64,000 nucleotides of DNA from an uncultured Eggerthella sp. (lineage in GTDB: Bacteria > Actinomycetota > Coriobacteriia > Coriobacteriales > Eggerthellaceae), in the NCBI GenBank assembly GCA_900538545.1, contig UPYK01000001.1, forward strand, positions 1 to 64,000, in the 5' to 3' direction. The notes under the pieces were generated by a model. The model was given only the letters and a program-made list of their open reading frames with translations. It was not told the DNA's origin and searched no databases. Of this stretch, positions 42,195 through 51,383 are shown piece after piece. Positions within the stretch are counted from its first letter, which is position 1; every line of letters begins with the position of its first letter. A program made the translations under genes and the position numbers.

Positions 42195-43745
42195 ATGAAA
42201 ATCCACCGTTCGTACTACAAAGAGTATCTTTTCTTCTTCGGTACCGATGAACAGGCAACTGGAGAAGGAGCGCTCGGGCAGCAGGTCGACGATCTGCTTG
42301 CGGCCAATGTAGCGGTCGGTGCGATGTGCGGCTTCTTCGATGAAGCCTATACGCTTTACTTCGCCAGTGAATTCGCGCTCAATAACCTCGACTATACGGT
42401 CGAAGAGTTCGTGGCGCTTTCTCAAGGCAGCTTCATGAACGTGGTCTTCCCAGAAGATCGCGATGCCGTTCAAAAGGCATTGGACGACAGCTCTTTCGAG
42501 CATTTTGAATTCCGCATGATCGCAAAGGACAACACACCCCGCTGGTTCACGGGCAAGTGCACGGTGAATGCGCTCGATGATGGCAGGCGCGTGTGGGTGG
42601 CAACCTTCCGCTCGATCCAGGAAGAGCACGCGTTCAAGAAAGAGATGCTCTCCAAGCTTTCGCACGACATGTTCACCCCGCTCAACACCATTCTTGGGAC
42701 TGCGGATCTTATGGCATCGGGCTGCACTGACGAAAAGACCAAGAACAGCTGTTATCTCATCTACGATGCTGCCACGCGCCTCATGGATATGGTCGGGCGC
42801 GCGATGGAACTTCATGGCGATACTGCCGAAATGCTCCAGAACAACCAGCCCTTCAGCTTGCGCGAGCTCGTTTTGGTCACGCGCGATCAAACGGCGCGCC
42901 GCCTCGATAGACGCCAGCAAAATGTGGAGGTCTCGATCGAGGTCGAGCATCCGAATGTGAAGTCGAATTTCAGTTATCTCAATCGCGCTCTGCGGGCGAT
43001 CATCGAAAACGCTTCGACCTTTTCGCCCGAAGGAAGCACGATCGTGCTGCGTGCGCGTGAGCTCGATTCCTTCAACCAAGGCTTCGGGTTCTATGAGATC
43101 TCGGTGAGCGATAAGGGCATCGGCATCGAAGAGAACGATCTCGCCCGCATCTTCGAGCCGTTCGTGCGCGTGAAGGATACGCGTCTCGATGACGATATCC
43201 CGCATATGGGACTCGGTCTTTCCACGGCGAAGCAGCTCATCCAATCGCTCGGCGGGAACATCCTCGTTACCAGCGAGCTTGGCGCAGGCTCCACGTTCTC
43301 GATCCGTGTTCAGCTCGAGATCGACGAAGGGGAGGGGGAGACATCGGTCACGGATGCGCTCAAGGGTAAGAACGTGCTCGTGGTCGAAGATAACCAGATC
43401 AATCGCGAGATACTGTGCGAATATCTCGAGATGGAAGGCGCGAACGTTGTTCCCGCGAAAGATGGTCAGGTTGCTTATGATGAATTCCTCGAGCGCGAGC
43501 CAGGATTCTTCGACATCATCACGATGGATATCCACATGCCCAACATGGATGGCTATGAGGCAACGCGCTGCATTCGTGCCTGCAAGGAAAAAGGCGGCGA
43601 TTCCGTTAAGATCATCGCGGTAACCTCCGATACGCACAGCGAAGATGTGCGCCGTATCCTTTCGAGCGGCATGGATGCTCATGTTGCGAAGCCAGTGGAC
43701 ATCAAAGCGCTGAAGGCTGCGATCCATACGCTCAGCGCTTCGTAG
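42195..43745 (+). CDS. Cytoplasmic hybrid histidine kinase (PAS-HisKA-HATPase-REC)
   Basis: 516 residues, no membrane helix. One PAS domain with DEAYTLYFASEFALNN and VFPEDRDAVQKAL, HisKA SKLSHDMFTPLNTILG (His about 157; the usual DIRTP is here DMFTP), HATPase (ENASTFSPEGS, DKGIGIEENDL, GLGLSTAKQL) and a C-terminal receiver (VLVVEDNQINREIL, TMDIHMPNMDGYEA, TSDTHSEDV). It is divergent from the larger hybrid kinase and followed by a GGDEF protein, suggesting a shared signalling locus. Confidence 0.9.
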   Translation: MKIHRSYYKEYLFFFGTDEQATGEGALGQQVDDLLAANVAVGAMCGFFDEAYTLYFASEFALNNLDYTVEEFVALSQGSFMNVVFPEDRDAVQKALDDSSFEHFEFRMIAKDNTPRWFTGKCTVNALDDGRRVWVATFRSIQEEHAFKKEMLSKLSHDMFTPLNTILGTADLMASGCTDEKTKNSCYLIYDAATRLMDMVGRAMELHGDTAEMLQNNQPFSLRELVLVTRDQTARRLDRRQQNVEVSIEVEHPNVKSNFSYLNRALRAIIENASTFSPEGSTIVLRARELDSFNQGFGFYEISVSDKGIGIEENDLARIFEPFVRVKDTRLDDDIPHMGLGLSTAKQLIQSLGGNILVTSELGAGSTFSIRVQLEIDEGEGETSVTDALKGKNVLVVEDNQINREILCEYLEMEGANVVPAKDGQVAYDEFLEREPGFFDIITMDIHMPNMDGYEATRCIRACKEKGGDSVKIIAVTSDTHSEDVRRILSSGMDAHVAKPVDIKALKAAIHTLSAS

Positions 43746-43824
43746 TGCAAAAGGGCAGCACGTCGACCATTCGAAAAGGCCGTGCGTTCTTGTGTTTCCT
43801 TGCTATTAAGCTTCATTTGTTCTG

Positions 43825-43852
43825 TTGAAGCCCCCTGTGGGAGTGGTATTAT
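43825..43852 (+). promoter_or_regulatory. Promoter of the diguanylate cyclase gene
   Basis: TTGAAG (43825-43830), 16-nt spacer, TATTAT (43847-43852); predicted start of transcription about 65 nt before GTG 43925. Confidence 0.55.
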
Positions 43853-43924
43853 TTCCACAACAAAAACAAGGGGCGCGAGGATATCGCCCTCTGTTCTCGG
43901 GGGTAGGAAAAAGGAGGCCACATC

Positions 43925-45361
43925 GTGGCTTGGCATCATATTTTTGGTCGAGGCGAAGACAAGGTTGCGCAGAAAAGCGCAGACCCCACAATGGATTCTC
44001 CGAACAAGGCATCTTCATCGGGGGCATCGACCGTAAACGACATAGAATCGCACTGGGGCTTTCTCGATCGATTCCCCGGAGGGCTATTCCGCTATCCTGC
44101 CGAGGGCGAAGATACGCTCGATCGCGTGAGCGGCGGGCTCATTCGGATGTTCCGCTGCGAGAACGAAGAGCAATTCCGTGAACTTACCGGCAACACTTTT
44201 TCCGGCATGATCTTCGAAGAGGACCGCGAAGAGGCCCTTGCGAGCATCGAATCGCAGATCCTTTCGAGCAATGACGACCATCTGCGCTATCGCATTCGCT
44301 GTGCCGATGGGGAAGTTCGTTGGGTCGAAGATTGGGGTCAGCTCGTCGAAGACTCGCAAGGCAAGCTATGGTTCTACGTCACGCTCATGGACATCTCTGG
44401 TCAGGTGCACGACGAAAAAGAGCTGTACGAAGCGAATGAGAGCTTGCGTTTGGCGAACGAGCGCCTCGAGATCATCACGGCGCTTTCGAACGACGTGCTC
44501 TTCGATATCCAGTGCGGAACCGGGGAAGCCAACGTCTATGGTGATTTCGTAGGGCGTTTTGGGCGCGAACCGGTCCAGGAGGATTTCGTTGTCCGTCGCC
44601 GCTGCCATAATCCTTGTACCCTCAATATCACCTCGCATGATCTCTCGCCGCTCTTGAGCCAGATCGGCGAGAATTCACTGGTCGATTTCGAAACTTCGAC
44701 CACCAATGAAGACGGGGAGACCATCTGGTATCGCTATCAGTCGGTGGTGCTCTACGATGAAGAGGGCAAGCCTGTGCGCCATGTGGGGCGCCTGCTCGAC
44801 ACGAATGAGGCAGCTCAGCGTGAAAGCCAATTCCGTCAGAAGGCGGAGCGCGACGCGCTTACGGGACTCTACAATCGATCGGCTGCGATCGACCGCATCG
44901 AAACCGCACTGCGTACCGAAACGCGTCCGTGCACGCTCATCGCGGTTGATGTCGACGACTTCAAGGGTGTCAACGACACGTATGGGCATCTTGAGGGCGA
45001 TGCAGTTTTGAAGGAACTTGCGCGCTTCATGAAGCAGGTCATGCGTAAGGAAGACATCGTTGCGCGTTTCGGCGGCGATGAATTCATCATCTTCGCCCCA
45101 GGTCTTGCGCCAGGACCAGCGACCGATCGTGTCCTGAGCCACCTTGCTCGCGGCCCCTTCGCAGCTCAACGCTCGACCGATATTGCACCTGAATCGCCCG
45201 ACGGACATAAGTTCCGTGCTTCACCTACGCTCAGTATCGGTGCAGTATGCCTTGCTGCTCCTCCTATGCCGTTCGAAGATCTTTATGCCGTTGCTGACAG
45301 CACGCTCTATCAGGCGAAGGAAAAGGGCAAAGCGCAGTATTTCCTCACCACGATCGGCTAG
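43925..45361 (+). CDS. PAS-containing diguanylate cyclase
   Basis: 478 residues. Two PAS-type modules (residues about 35-165 with HLRYRIRCADGEVRWVEDWG, and about 175-295) precede a GGDEF domain: RDALTGLYNRSAAID, VDVDDFKGVNDTYGHLEGD, and an intact active site RFGGDEFIIF (about 383-387). It should make cyclic di-GMP. The I-site RxxD is not evident. The last part carries a small insert (APGPATDRVLSHLARGPFAAQ). The start is GTG 43925 after AAAAAGGAGG. It follows the hybrid kinase by 180 bp with its own promoter. Confidence 0.9.
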   Translation: MAWHHIFGRGEDKVAQKSADPTMDSPNKASSSGASTVNDIESHWGFLDRFPGGLFRYPAEGEDTLDRVSGGLIRMFRCENEEQFRELTGNTFSGMIFEEDREEALASIESQILSSNDDHLRYRIRCADGEVRWVEDWGQLVEDSQGKLWFYVTLMDISGQVHDEKELYEANESLRLANERLEIITALSNDVLFDIQCGTGEANVYGDFVGRFGREPVQEDFVVRRRCHNPCTLNITSHDLSPLLSQIGENSLVDFETSTTNEDGETIWYRYQSVVLYDEEGKPVRHVGRLLDTNEAAQRESQFRQKAERDALTGLYNRSAAIDRIETALRTETRPCTLIAVDVDDFKGVNDTYGHLEGDAVLKELARFMKQVMRKEDIVARFGGDEFIIFAPGLAPGPATDRVLSHLARGPFAAQRSTDIAPESPDGHKFRASPTLSIGAVCLAAPPMPFEDLYAVADSTLYQAKEKGKAQYFLTTIG

Positions 45362-45491
45362 TCTCTCAGCAAGAGCGCTTAGTGCAGGAAAGCATACGTT
45401 TTTGTAAGAATTCACTAAACCGCTTCAGCTCTGCTTGCGGCCTCCGTACAATAGTCCCAGACGGTACTGGACGTGGATATGCGAGAATTCC

Positions 45492-46196
45492 ATGGCTTAT
45501 TTGAACAATGCTAACGATGCATCAGGTGCTTCGATCTTCATCGTTGAAGATGATGCTGTGTTGCGCGACGAACTGGCTAACCTACTCGAGCTCAATGGCT
45601 ACGAGGTGCATTGCTGCAAAGACTTCGCGCATGCGGCCAAGGAGGTGCTCGCGGGCGATTTCGATTGCGTGATACTCGACCTCGCGCTTCCGGGTACCAA
45701 TGGGCATGCGATCTGTCGCGCCATTCGCGCGAAGAGCGAAGTTCCCATTATCGTGCTCACCTCGGCAACTGATGAATTCCACGAGGTCATGTCGCTCAAT
45801 CTGGGCGCGAACGACTTCGTGATGAAGCCGTATCGCCCAGCCGCGCTGCTCGCGCGATTGGGCGTGCTCGTTGCCCGCGGGGAGCAATCGCAGCAAGCCA
45901 CCATGCTCGAACACCGCGGTCTCACGCTCGATCTGAACACGTGCGCGGTTACCTATCAGGGCAAGGAAAGCCAGCTCACGCGTAACGAGCAGCGTATCCT
46001 CACCCTTCTCATGCGAAACGCTGGCACGATCGTCTCGCGCCAGGAGATCATGTGCGATCTATGGGAATCCGATGCGTTCATCGACGATAACACGCTCACG
46101 GTCAACATCAATCGCTTGCGCAAGAAGCTCGCGCAGCTCGATGTGCCCGAAGAGTTCCTTCAGACGCGCCGTTCGCTCGGGTACGTGATCGAGTGA
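45492..46196 (+). CDS. Response regulator, OmpR/PhoB type (Bce-like module)
   Basis: 234 residues. Receiver domain: acidic pair IFIVEDDAV, phosphoacceptor VILDLALPGTNG, Thr in VLTSAT, Lys in VMKPYRP. Winged-helix domain: LTRNEQRILTLLMRNAGTIVSRQEIMCDLWE and DDNTLTVNINRLRKKL. The start is ATG 45492; a longer frame upstream lacks a ribosome site. TACAAT at 45447 could be the -10. Its stop overlaps the kinase start (4 nt). It probably controls the ABC transporter genes that follow. Confidence 0.92.
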   Translation: MAYLNNANDASGASIFIVEDDAVLRDELANLLELNGYEVHCCKDFAHAAKEVLAGDFDCVILDLALPGTNGHAICRAIRAKSEVPIIVLTSATDEFHEVMSLNLGANDFVMKPYRPAALLARLGVLVARGEQSQQATMLEHRGLTLDLNTCAVTYQGKESQLTRNEQRILTLLMRNAGTIVSRQEIMCDLWESDAFIDDNTLTVNINRLRKKLAQLDVPEEFLQTRRSLGYVIE

Positions 46197-47185
46197 ACGA
46201 GCTTCGTCGCACGCGCTTCTCACCGAGCGCCTTCATCAGGGGCAAGGCTCTCTTTCTTGCGGGATCGACGCTGTTCATCGTGCTCCTTACGCTCGTTTTG
46301 ATCGTCTTGGAGGCTTCGGCCGGCGGGATCATCTTCATCGACCTGATCGCAGTCATAGGTGTTGCGGGATACCTCATACTTCAGTATGCGCGCAGGGCAT
46401 CCTTCTGGCATCAGGTCGAAGAGGCAACGACTAACCTTGAACAGGGCGCGCACGTTGTCGATCTGGTCGATTCGCCTTCCTTTCTGGAAGGGCGACTTGC
46501 CTATGAGGCTGCGCTTGCGATCGTGCAAGCCGACAACCAAGAGATCACCGAGCTAAGATCGAATGCGCGCGAAAACGCTGAATATATCGAGCTATGGGTC
46601 CACGAGGTGAAGACACCGCTCTCGGCCGCGAAGCTCATCACCAAACGCATGAGCGGCCCCGATGCGCTCGCCTTGCGGCGCGAGCTTGAGCGCATGGACG
46701 ATCTGATCTCACAATCGCTCTTCGCTGCGCGCACTGAATCGCTGGTGGCTGACTATCTCATCAGGGAAGTGAACCTCGCAGACATTGCAAAAGAGGTATG
46801 CAAATCGCACATGCACTACCTCACTTCGCTCGGAGTCGCGCTCGATTTCCAGATCGACCCCGATACCACGGTGTTCGCCGACAAGATGTGGCTCGAATTC
46901 ATCATCACGCAGATCGTGGTGAACGCTGCTAAATATGAGGCGCATGCTATTTCATTCGTTGCCTTCGAAGCGCAGCAGGAATCGTCGACCAGCTCGACCG
47001 TGCTCGAGATCAAAGATGATGGATGCGGCATTCCTGCCGAAGACGTTCCCCGTGTTTTCGACCGTGGATTCACTGGCACAGTAGGGCGCGCTCATGGCTC
47101 TGCTACGGGCATGGGTCTCTATCTGGTTGCGCGCATGTGCGCTCGTATGGGGCTTTCGATCATGCTCGCTTCGAAGAAGGAGTAG
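46193..47185 (+). CDS. Bce-type intramembrane-sensing histidine kinase, C-terminal frameshift
   Basis: 330 residues as read. Two close transmembrane helices (about residues 20-38 and 42-62) with almost no loop between them, as in BceS-like kinases that sense through their ABC transporter. Phosphoacceptor region LWVHEVKTPLSAAKL; HATPase TQIVVNAAKYE, DDGCGIPAEDV, GMGLYLVARMC. The frame ends at a TAG inside what should be EEGVGTRVQIAFP: this stretch and about 28 residues continue in the next frame to a stop at 47262. A single missing G near 47175 explains it. Loss of the last beta-strand may weaken the ATPase domain; sequencing error is possible. Confidence 0.85.
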   Translation: MNELRRTRFSPSAFIRGKALFLAGSTLFIVLLTLVLIVLEASAGGIIFIDLIAVIGVAGYLILQYARRASFWHQVEEATTNLEQGAHVVDLVDSPSFLEGRLAYEAALAIVQADNQEITELRSNARENAEYIELWVHEVKTPLSAAKLITKRMSGPDALALRRELERMDDLISQSLFAARTESLVADYLIREVNLADIAKEVCKSHMHYLTSLGVALDFQIDPDTTVFADKMWLEFIITQIVVNAAKYEAHAISFVAFEAQQESSTSSTVLEIKDDGCGIPAEDVPRVFDRGFTGTVGRAHGSATGMGLYLVARMCARMGLSIMLASKKE

Positions 47186-47434
47186 GCACGCGCGTGCAGA
47201 TAGCCTTCCCGCATGACCGCCGGCGCGCACTACTTGAAAAGAGCAACCTTACGAAGGCGTAAGGAGCATGTAAGGCAAATCGATGGCAGCGTTTCGCTTG
47301 CGCGTGCAAGATGAAAGTGCGGGATCTCTGGGAAGTATTTCCGAGACATTCGCGGAAGTCGACATTCGCGAAACACCTAACAGCCCCTTCTCGGGGATTC
47401 CGCGCAAGAATCTCACGATGAAAGGACGGAAGCA

Positions 47435-47560
47435 ATGTCACCACTGAAGATACTCAAGGGCGCATGCACAGTCGTTGGTGCAGCAGCGCTCAGCGCGACG
47501 GTGCTCATGGTCGCGCTCCATACCTTCACCTCTCTTGAATTACCCCACGTAGAAAGGTAA
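47435..47560 (+). CDS. Small membrane protein (41 aa) in the Bce-like operon
   Basis: MSPLKILKGACTVVGAAALS starts a 41-residue protein with one hydrophobic helix (about residues 9-30) and a short polar tail (LELPHVER). A good ribosome site GAAAGGACGGAAG precedes ATG 47435. It lies between the kinase and the ABC ATPase, 5 nt before the latter. No family is recognised. The 172-nt stretch before it (47263-47434) shows no gene. Confidence 0.55.
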   Translation: MSPLKILKGACTVVGAAALSATVLMVALHTFTSLELPHVER

Positions 47561-47565
47561 CTCCC

Positions 47566-48384
47566 ATGGCAGAAACTATTGCAACCCCACCTGCGACCGT
47601 TGTGGGCGCTCATGCGGTATCATCGCTCCTTTCCGTTCAGCATGCCGAAAAGGTCTTTGGTGCTAAGGGGAACCTGACGCACGCGCTTGATGGGGTGAGC
47701 CTCAATATCGCTCAGGGTGAATTCGTTGCGATCATGGGGCCTTCTGGCTCTGGCAAGACCACGCTGCTCAACTGCATCTCCACGATCGATCGTCTGACCA
47801 ACGGGCGTATCCTGATCAAGGGGCGCGACATCACGAAGCTGAGCACGCGTGCGCTTGCGAAATTCCGCCGCGACGAACTGGGCTTCATCTTCCAGGATTC
47901 GAACCTGCTCGACACCCTTACCGCCTATGAGAGCATTGCGCTTGCGCTTACGATCAAGGGCGTTCCGTCTTCGCAGATCCCAGCGCGCATCAACGATATT
48001 GCACGTAAACTCGGCGTTGATGCCCAGCTGAACAAGTATCCGAATCAGATGTCGGGCGGTCAGTGCCAGCGTGTTGCGGCTGCGCGCGCCATCGTGTGCG
48101 ATCCGTCGCTCATCTTGGCGGACGAACCTACCGGCGCGCTCGATTCGCATAACGCTACGGTCATGCTCGAAACGCTCGAAGGCATGAACAAGAACTTCGG
48201 CGCTACCATCCTCATGGTCACGCATGATGCCTATGCGGCTTCCTTCACTTCGCGCGTGCTCTTCCTTTCTGATGGACGCATCTTCAATGAAGTGCGTCGT
48301 GGCGATCTTTCGCGCGAGGACTACTTCGGACGCATCATGGAGGTCGTGACCTTCCTAGGAGGGGAGGCGCGCCATGTTGGGTAA
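47566..48384 (+). CDS. ABC transporter ATP-binding protein, BceA-like
   Basis: 272 residues. MacB/BceA-type ATPase: Walker A IMGPSGSGKTTLLN, Q-loop FIFQDSNLLDTLT, signature QMSGGQCQRVAAARAI, Walker B LILADEPTGALDS, switch VTHDAYAA. An N-terminal tail of about 20 residues is unusual. It forms, with the FtsX-type permease overlapping by 11 nt, a transporter for detoxifying cell-wall-active peptides and presenting them to the kinase. Confidence 0.93.
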   Translation: MAETIATPPATVVGAHAVSSLLSVQHAEKVFGAKGNLTHALDGVSLNIAQGEFVAIMGPSGSGKTTLLNCISTIDRLTNGRILIKGRDITKLSTRALAKFRRDELGFIFQDSNLLDTLTAYESIALALTIKGVPSSQIPARINDIARKLGVDAQLNKYPNQMSGGQCQRVAAARAIVCDPSLILADEPTGALDSHNATVMLETLEGMNKNFGATILMVTHDAYAASFTSRVLFLSDGRIFNEVRRGDLSREDYFGRIMEVVTFLGGEARHVG

Positions 48385-50431
48385 AGTCGCTCTGCGTAAT
48401 ATACGCCGTTCGGTGAAGGATTACGCGATCTATTTCGTAACGCTGCTCATGGCGGTAACGCTCTTCTATGCGTTCAACTCCATTTCGGAGCAGCAGGTCA
48501 TGACCGAGATCAACGAGTCCTCTCACATGGATGTCTCGCAGTTCGTTGGCGAGATGGTCTCGCTCTTCTCCTATATCATCGCCTTTGTGCTGGCGTTCTT
48601 GATCATCTACGCAAATTCGCTCTTGATCAGGCGACGCAAGCGGGAATTCGGCATGTATTTCATGCTGGGTATGAAACCGATACAGGTTTCGCGCATCATC
48701 ATCTATGAGACGGTGCTGGTGGGCGTGATATCGCTCGCGCTTGGTTTGGGCTTGGGCGTTCTGGTCTCGCAGCTACTCTCGTTCGCCACGGCGGCCATCT
48801 TCGGCATCGCGCTGCCCGACTACCAATTCAGCTTCTCGATGGACGCTTGCATCATGACGCTCGTTTGCTTCTGCGTAATCTTCTTCGTGGTAGCGGTGTT
48901 CAATGTGTTCTCGATCCGCCGCTGCAAGCTGATCGACCTGATGAACGCTGACGCGAAGAGCGAAAAGGTCGCAGTCCGCAATCCGTGGGTCTGCCTGGTG
49001 CTCTTCATCGTCTCGATCGGGCTGTTGGCGGCAGCGTATTGGCAGCTTCAGATCAATGGCATGACCATGCTGATGGATGATAACTTCAAAGCTGCTACGA
49101 TCCTGATGCTCGTGGGAACGTTCTTGCTCTTCTTCTCGCTCGCAGGGTTCATCATCGCGGTGGTCACGCGCGTACGTGGCTTCTACTTGAAGAAACTGCG
49201 TCCGTTCACCACCCGACAGGTTGCTTCCAAGGTGAACACCTCGTTCGTTTCGATGGGCATCGTTTCCGTGCTGCTCTTCCTGGCGATCACCACGTTCGCA
49301 ACGGGCATGGGATTGGTCCAGATGTTCGTGGGCGATATCGAGGAAGCGAACCCCTATGATGCTTCCGTTGCGGTGCGACCGGTTGAGAATAATCCGATGC
49401 TCTCGAAGGCTGAGGCTGAGGACATGGTGAACATTCCGATCGAGGATGTTGAGTCCTATCTGCAGAGCCATATTGATGGCTGGGATCAGTTGGTGAGCGA
49501 GTCAGGCACTATCATCATTTACGACCTTCCTTCGCTGACCTATAAGGATATCCTCGATTCAACAGGCGTTGAGATTCCGAGCGCTACGGCCGTGAACAGC
49601 AATGTTGATGTGATCGGCATCTCCGATTTCAATAGGATGCTCGCACTTCAAGATAAACCAGGGGTTGATCTTGATGATGGCCATTATCTGGTGACTAATA
49701 ACGTCGAAGCCACAGACGTGCTTGCCAAGGCAATGGTGGATCAGTGCTATTCGCTCGATACAGGCAGCGAAACTTTGATACCTGATTCAGAAGTGATCGA
49801 TGTCCAGCCTAACGATATGTCCATGCTCTCGAACGCAGTCTTCCTTGTTGTTCCCGATAGGGTCGTGGATGCGCTCGATCCGAGCACCGGTATCTCAAGC
49901 TCATTCGTCAATCTCAACTATCGAGAGGGGTCAAATGCTGAAGAAGTGCTTCCTCAGTTGATCGAAGATGCGAACGTTGCCCAGATCAATAGCACGTACA
50001 CTCGCGCGGAGATGATCGGTCAGATGCAGGGTATGAAGCTCGCTATCACCTATCTGGCGCTTTATATCGGCTTGGTCATGCTCTTGGCTGTTGCAGCGAT
50101 ACTCGCGATCCAGTTGCTCTCGCTCACGATCGACTCGCTCAAGCGCTATCGCATGCTCTCGAAGATCGGTTGCGATACGCGAATGCTTTCACGCTCTCTC
50201 TTTGCGCAGATCACGATCTATTTCCTGTTGCCGTTGCTGGTAGGGGTATGTCATAGCGCATGGACGATCAGCATTCTTTCTGAAACGCTCTTCAAAGCAT
50301 TCGGTGTGAATCTCTTGCCGACTATCCTGATGTCTGCGGGATTGGTCGTGGTCATCTATGGCGGCTACTTGCTCATTACCTATTTCGTTTCCCGTTCGAT
50401 GGTGGTGCAAGGCGTTCGCGAACGAGCATAG
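48374..50431 (+). CDS. ABC transporter permease, BceB-like (FtsX domains)
   Basis: 685 residues. About ten transmembrane helices in the BceB order: one N-terminal helix, three, then two FtsX units around a large extracellular domain of about 200 residues (49,330-49,990 nt). That domain in BceB-type proteins determines peptide specificity. The N-terminus MLGKVALRNIRRSVKDYAIYF is typical of the family. Likely substrates are bacitracin or lantibiotic-like peptides, unproven. Confidence 0.9.
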   Translation: MLGKVALRNIRRSVKDYAIYFVTLLMAVTLFYAFNSISEQQVMTEINESSHMDVSQFVGEMVSLFSYIIAFVLAFLIIYANSLLIRRRKREFGMYFMLGMKPIQVSRIIIYETVLVGVISLALGLGLGVLVSQLLSFATAAIFGIALPDYQFSFSMDACIMTLVCFCVIFFVVAVFNVFSIRRCKLIDLMNADAKSEKVAVRNPWVCLVLFIVSIGLLAAAYWQLQINGMTMLMDDNFKAATILMLVGTFLLFFSLAGFIIAVVTRVRGFYLKKLRPFTTRQVASKVNTSFVSMGIVSVLLFLAITTFATGMGLVQMFVGDIEEANPYDASVAVRPVENNPMLSKAEAEDMVNIPIEDVESYLQSHIDGWDQLVSESGTIIIYDLPSLTYKDILDSTGVEIPSATAVNSNVDVIGISDFNRMLALQDKPGVDLDDGHYLVTNNVEATDVLAKAMVDQCYSLDTGSETLIPDSEVIDVQPNDMSMLSNAVFLVVPDRVVDALDPSTGISSSFVNLNYREGSNAEEVLPQLIEDANVAQINSTYTRAEMIGQMQGMKLAITYLALYIGLVMLLAVAAILAIQLLSLTIDSLKRYRMLSKIGCDTRMLSRSLFAQITIYFLLPLLVGVCHSAWTISILSETLFKAFGVNLLPTILMSAGLVVVIYGGYLLITYFVSRSMVVQGVRERA

Positions 50432-50546
50432 CGCAAGCTGGGAGAGCTGGGTCGCTTGTGGGGGTTTCCCGCGACGAGCTCCCTTGTTCAAGAAAGCTTG
50501 GGCGCTCGAGATGCGATTGAAGGGTTTTCCTAGGCTAGCTAACGGC

Positions 50547-50584
50547 AAACGCCCGCGTCTTGATGGATGCGGGCGTTTCGTTTT
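50547..50584 (+). terminator. Terminator downstream of the Bce-like operon
   Basis: AAACGCCCGC (50547-50556) and GCGGGCGTTT (50569-50578), 12-nt loop, followed by CGTTTTTG: intrinsic terminator about 115 nt after the permease stop. Within the intervening 50432-50546 no gene is seen. Confidence 0.85.
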
Positions 50585-50669
50585 TGTTTTCGCTCAGTCG
50601 GCCTCTTTTACGGACCATGCTGCACTTTGGCGCAGCGATAAGGTCAGGTGAGCTACTGTTGGCTGTCAG

Positions 50670-51206
50670 CTATTTTGGCAGCAGGGCTTCTTTGGTGTAG
50701 AGCGCTTCGTAGGAGGCGCCTTCGTTTGAGAGCGTGCTCTTGAAAAGGGTCACCCGCCAAGCTCGTGCGGAATCCGGGAATGAGAACGGAGGGAGCGCTC
50801 CTTTTGGCAGCTTGGCGCGTCGCGCTATCGTTGCGTGGGCACGGAAGGGCTTATGGTCGTAGACGATACCGTAGTCATAGAGGCTTTCGCGGATGTGGGC
50901 AGCAAGCGCGCTGAGTTCAGGGTTTTCTGCGAACCCGAGCCAAAGCGTCGCGTCTTCGCTCCGTCCGAATTTGCCGAGCTGATCGGGCTTGAGCAAGATG
51001 CCGTCAAGGTTTTTCGTAGCTTCATCGATAGCATCGATCGCGAGTGGAATGCTCATCTCGAGCGTTTCTCCGATGAACGCCAAGGTGATGTGGTAGTTCT
51101 CTGGAGGAATGAAACGCCCTTGAATACGCTCGCGCAGTTGCCTGGACATGATAGCCATGTCGTCTTTTAGCACGGGTGGTATCTCAAGGGCGATGAAGAG
51201 TCTCAT
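50670..51206 (-). CDS. thpR: RNA 2',3'-cyclic phosphodiesterase (2H superfamily)
   Basis: 178 residues. Two H-x-T/S-x motifs define the 2H phosphoesterase active site: YHITLAFIG and RAHATIAR. The start MRLFIALEIPP is typical of ThpR/LigT. In vitro such enzymes open 2',3'-cyclic phosphates or ligate tRNA halves; the in vivo role is unclear. Monocistronic. Confidence 0.9.
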   Translation of the reverse strand: MRLFIALEIPPVLKDDMAIMSRQLRERIQGRFIPPENYHITLAFIGETLEMSIPLAIDAIDEATKNLDGILLKPDQLGKFGRSEDATLWLGFAENPELSALAAHIRESLYDYGIVYDHKPFRAHATIARRAKLPKGALPPFSFPDSARAWRVTLFKSTLSNEGASYEALYTKEALLPK

Positions 51207-51383
51207 GAGGGTATTCTACTGCAATTTCATCGCGCTATCGAAATGAGCCAAATGGGGAAGCAAAACAGAAAGACGAGTATCATAGAAGCAGTGAAATGGT
51301 AGCGGATGCCTTGCTCTCGATGAAGGTGGTCGTTATGCAGGTTGCTCTGCTCATTGCTTGCTCGGAGGCCACGAAGGAGGATC

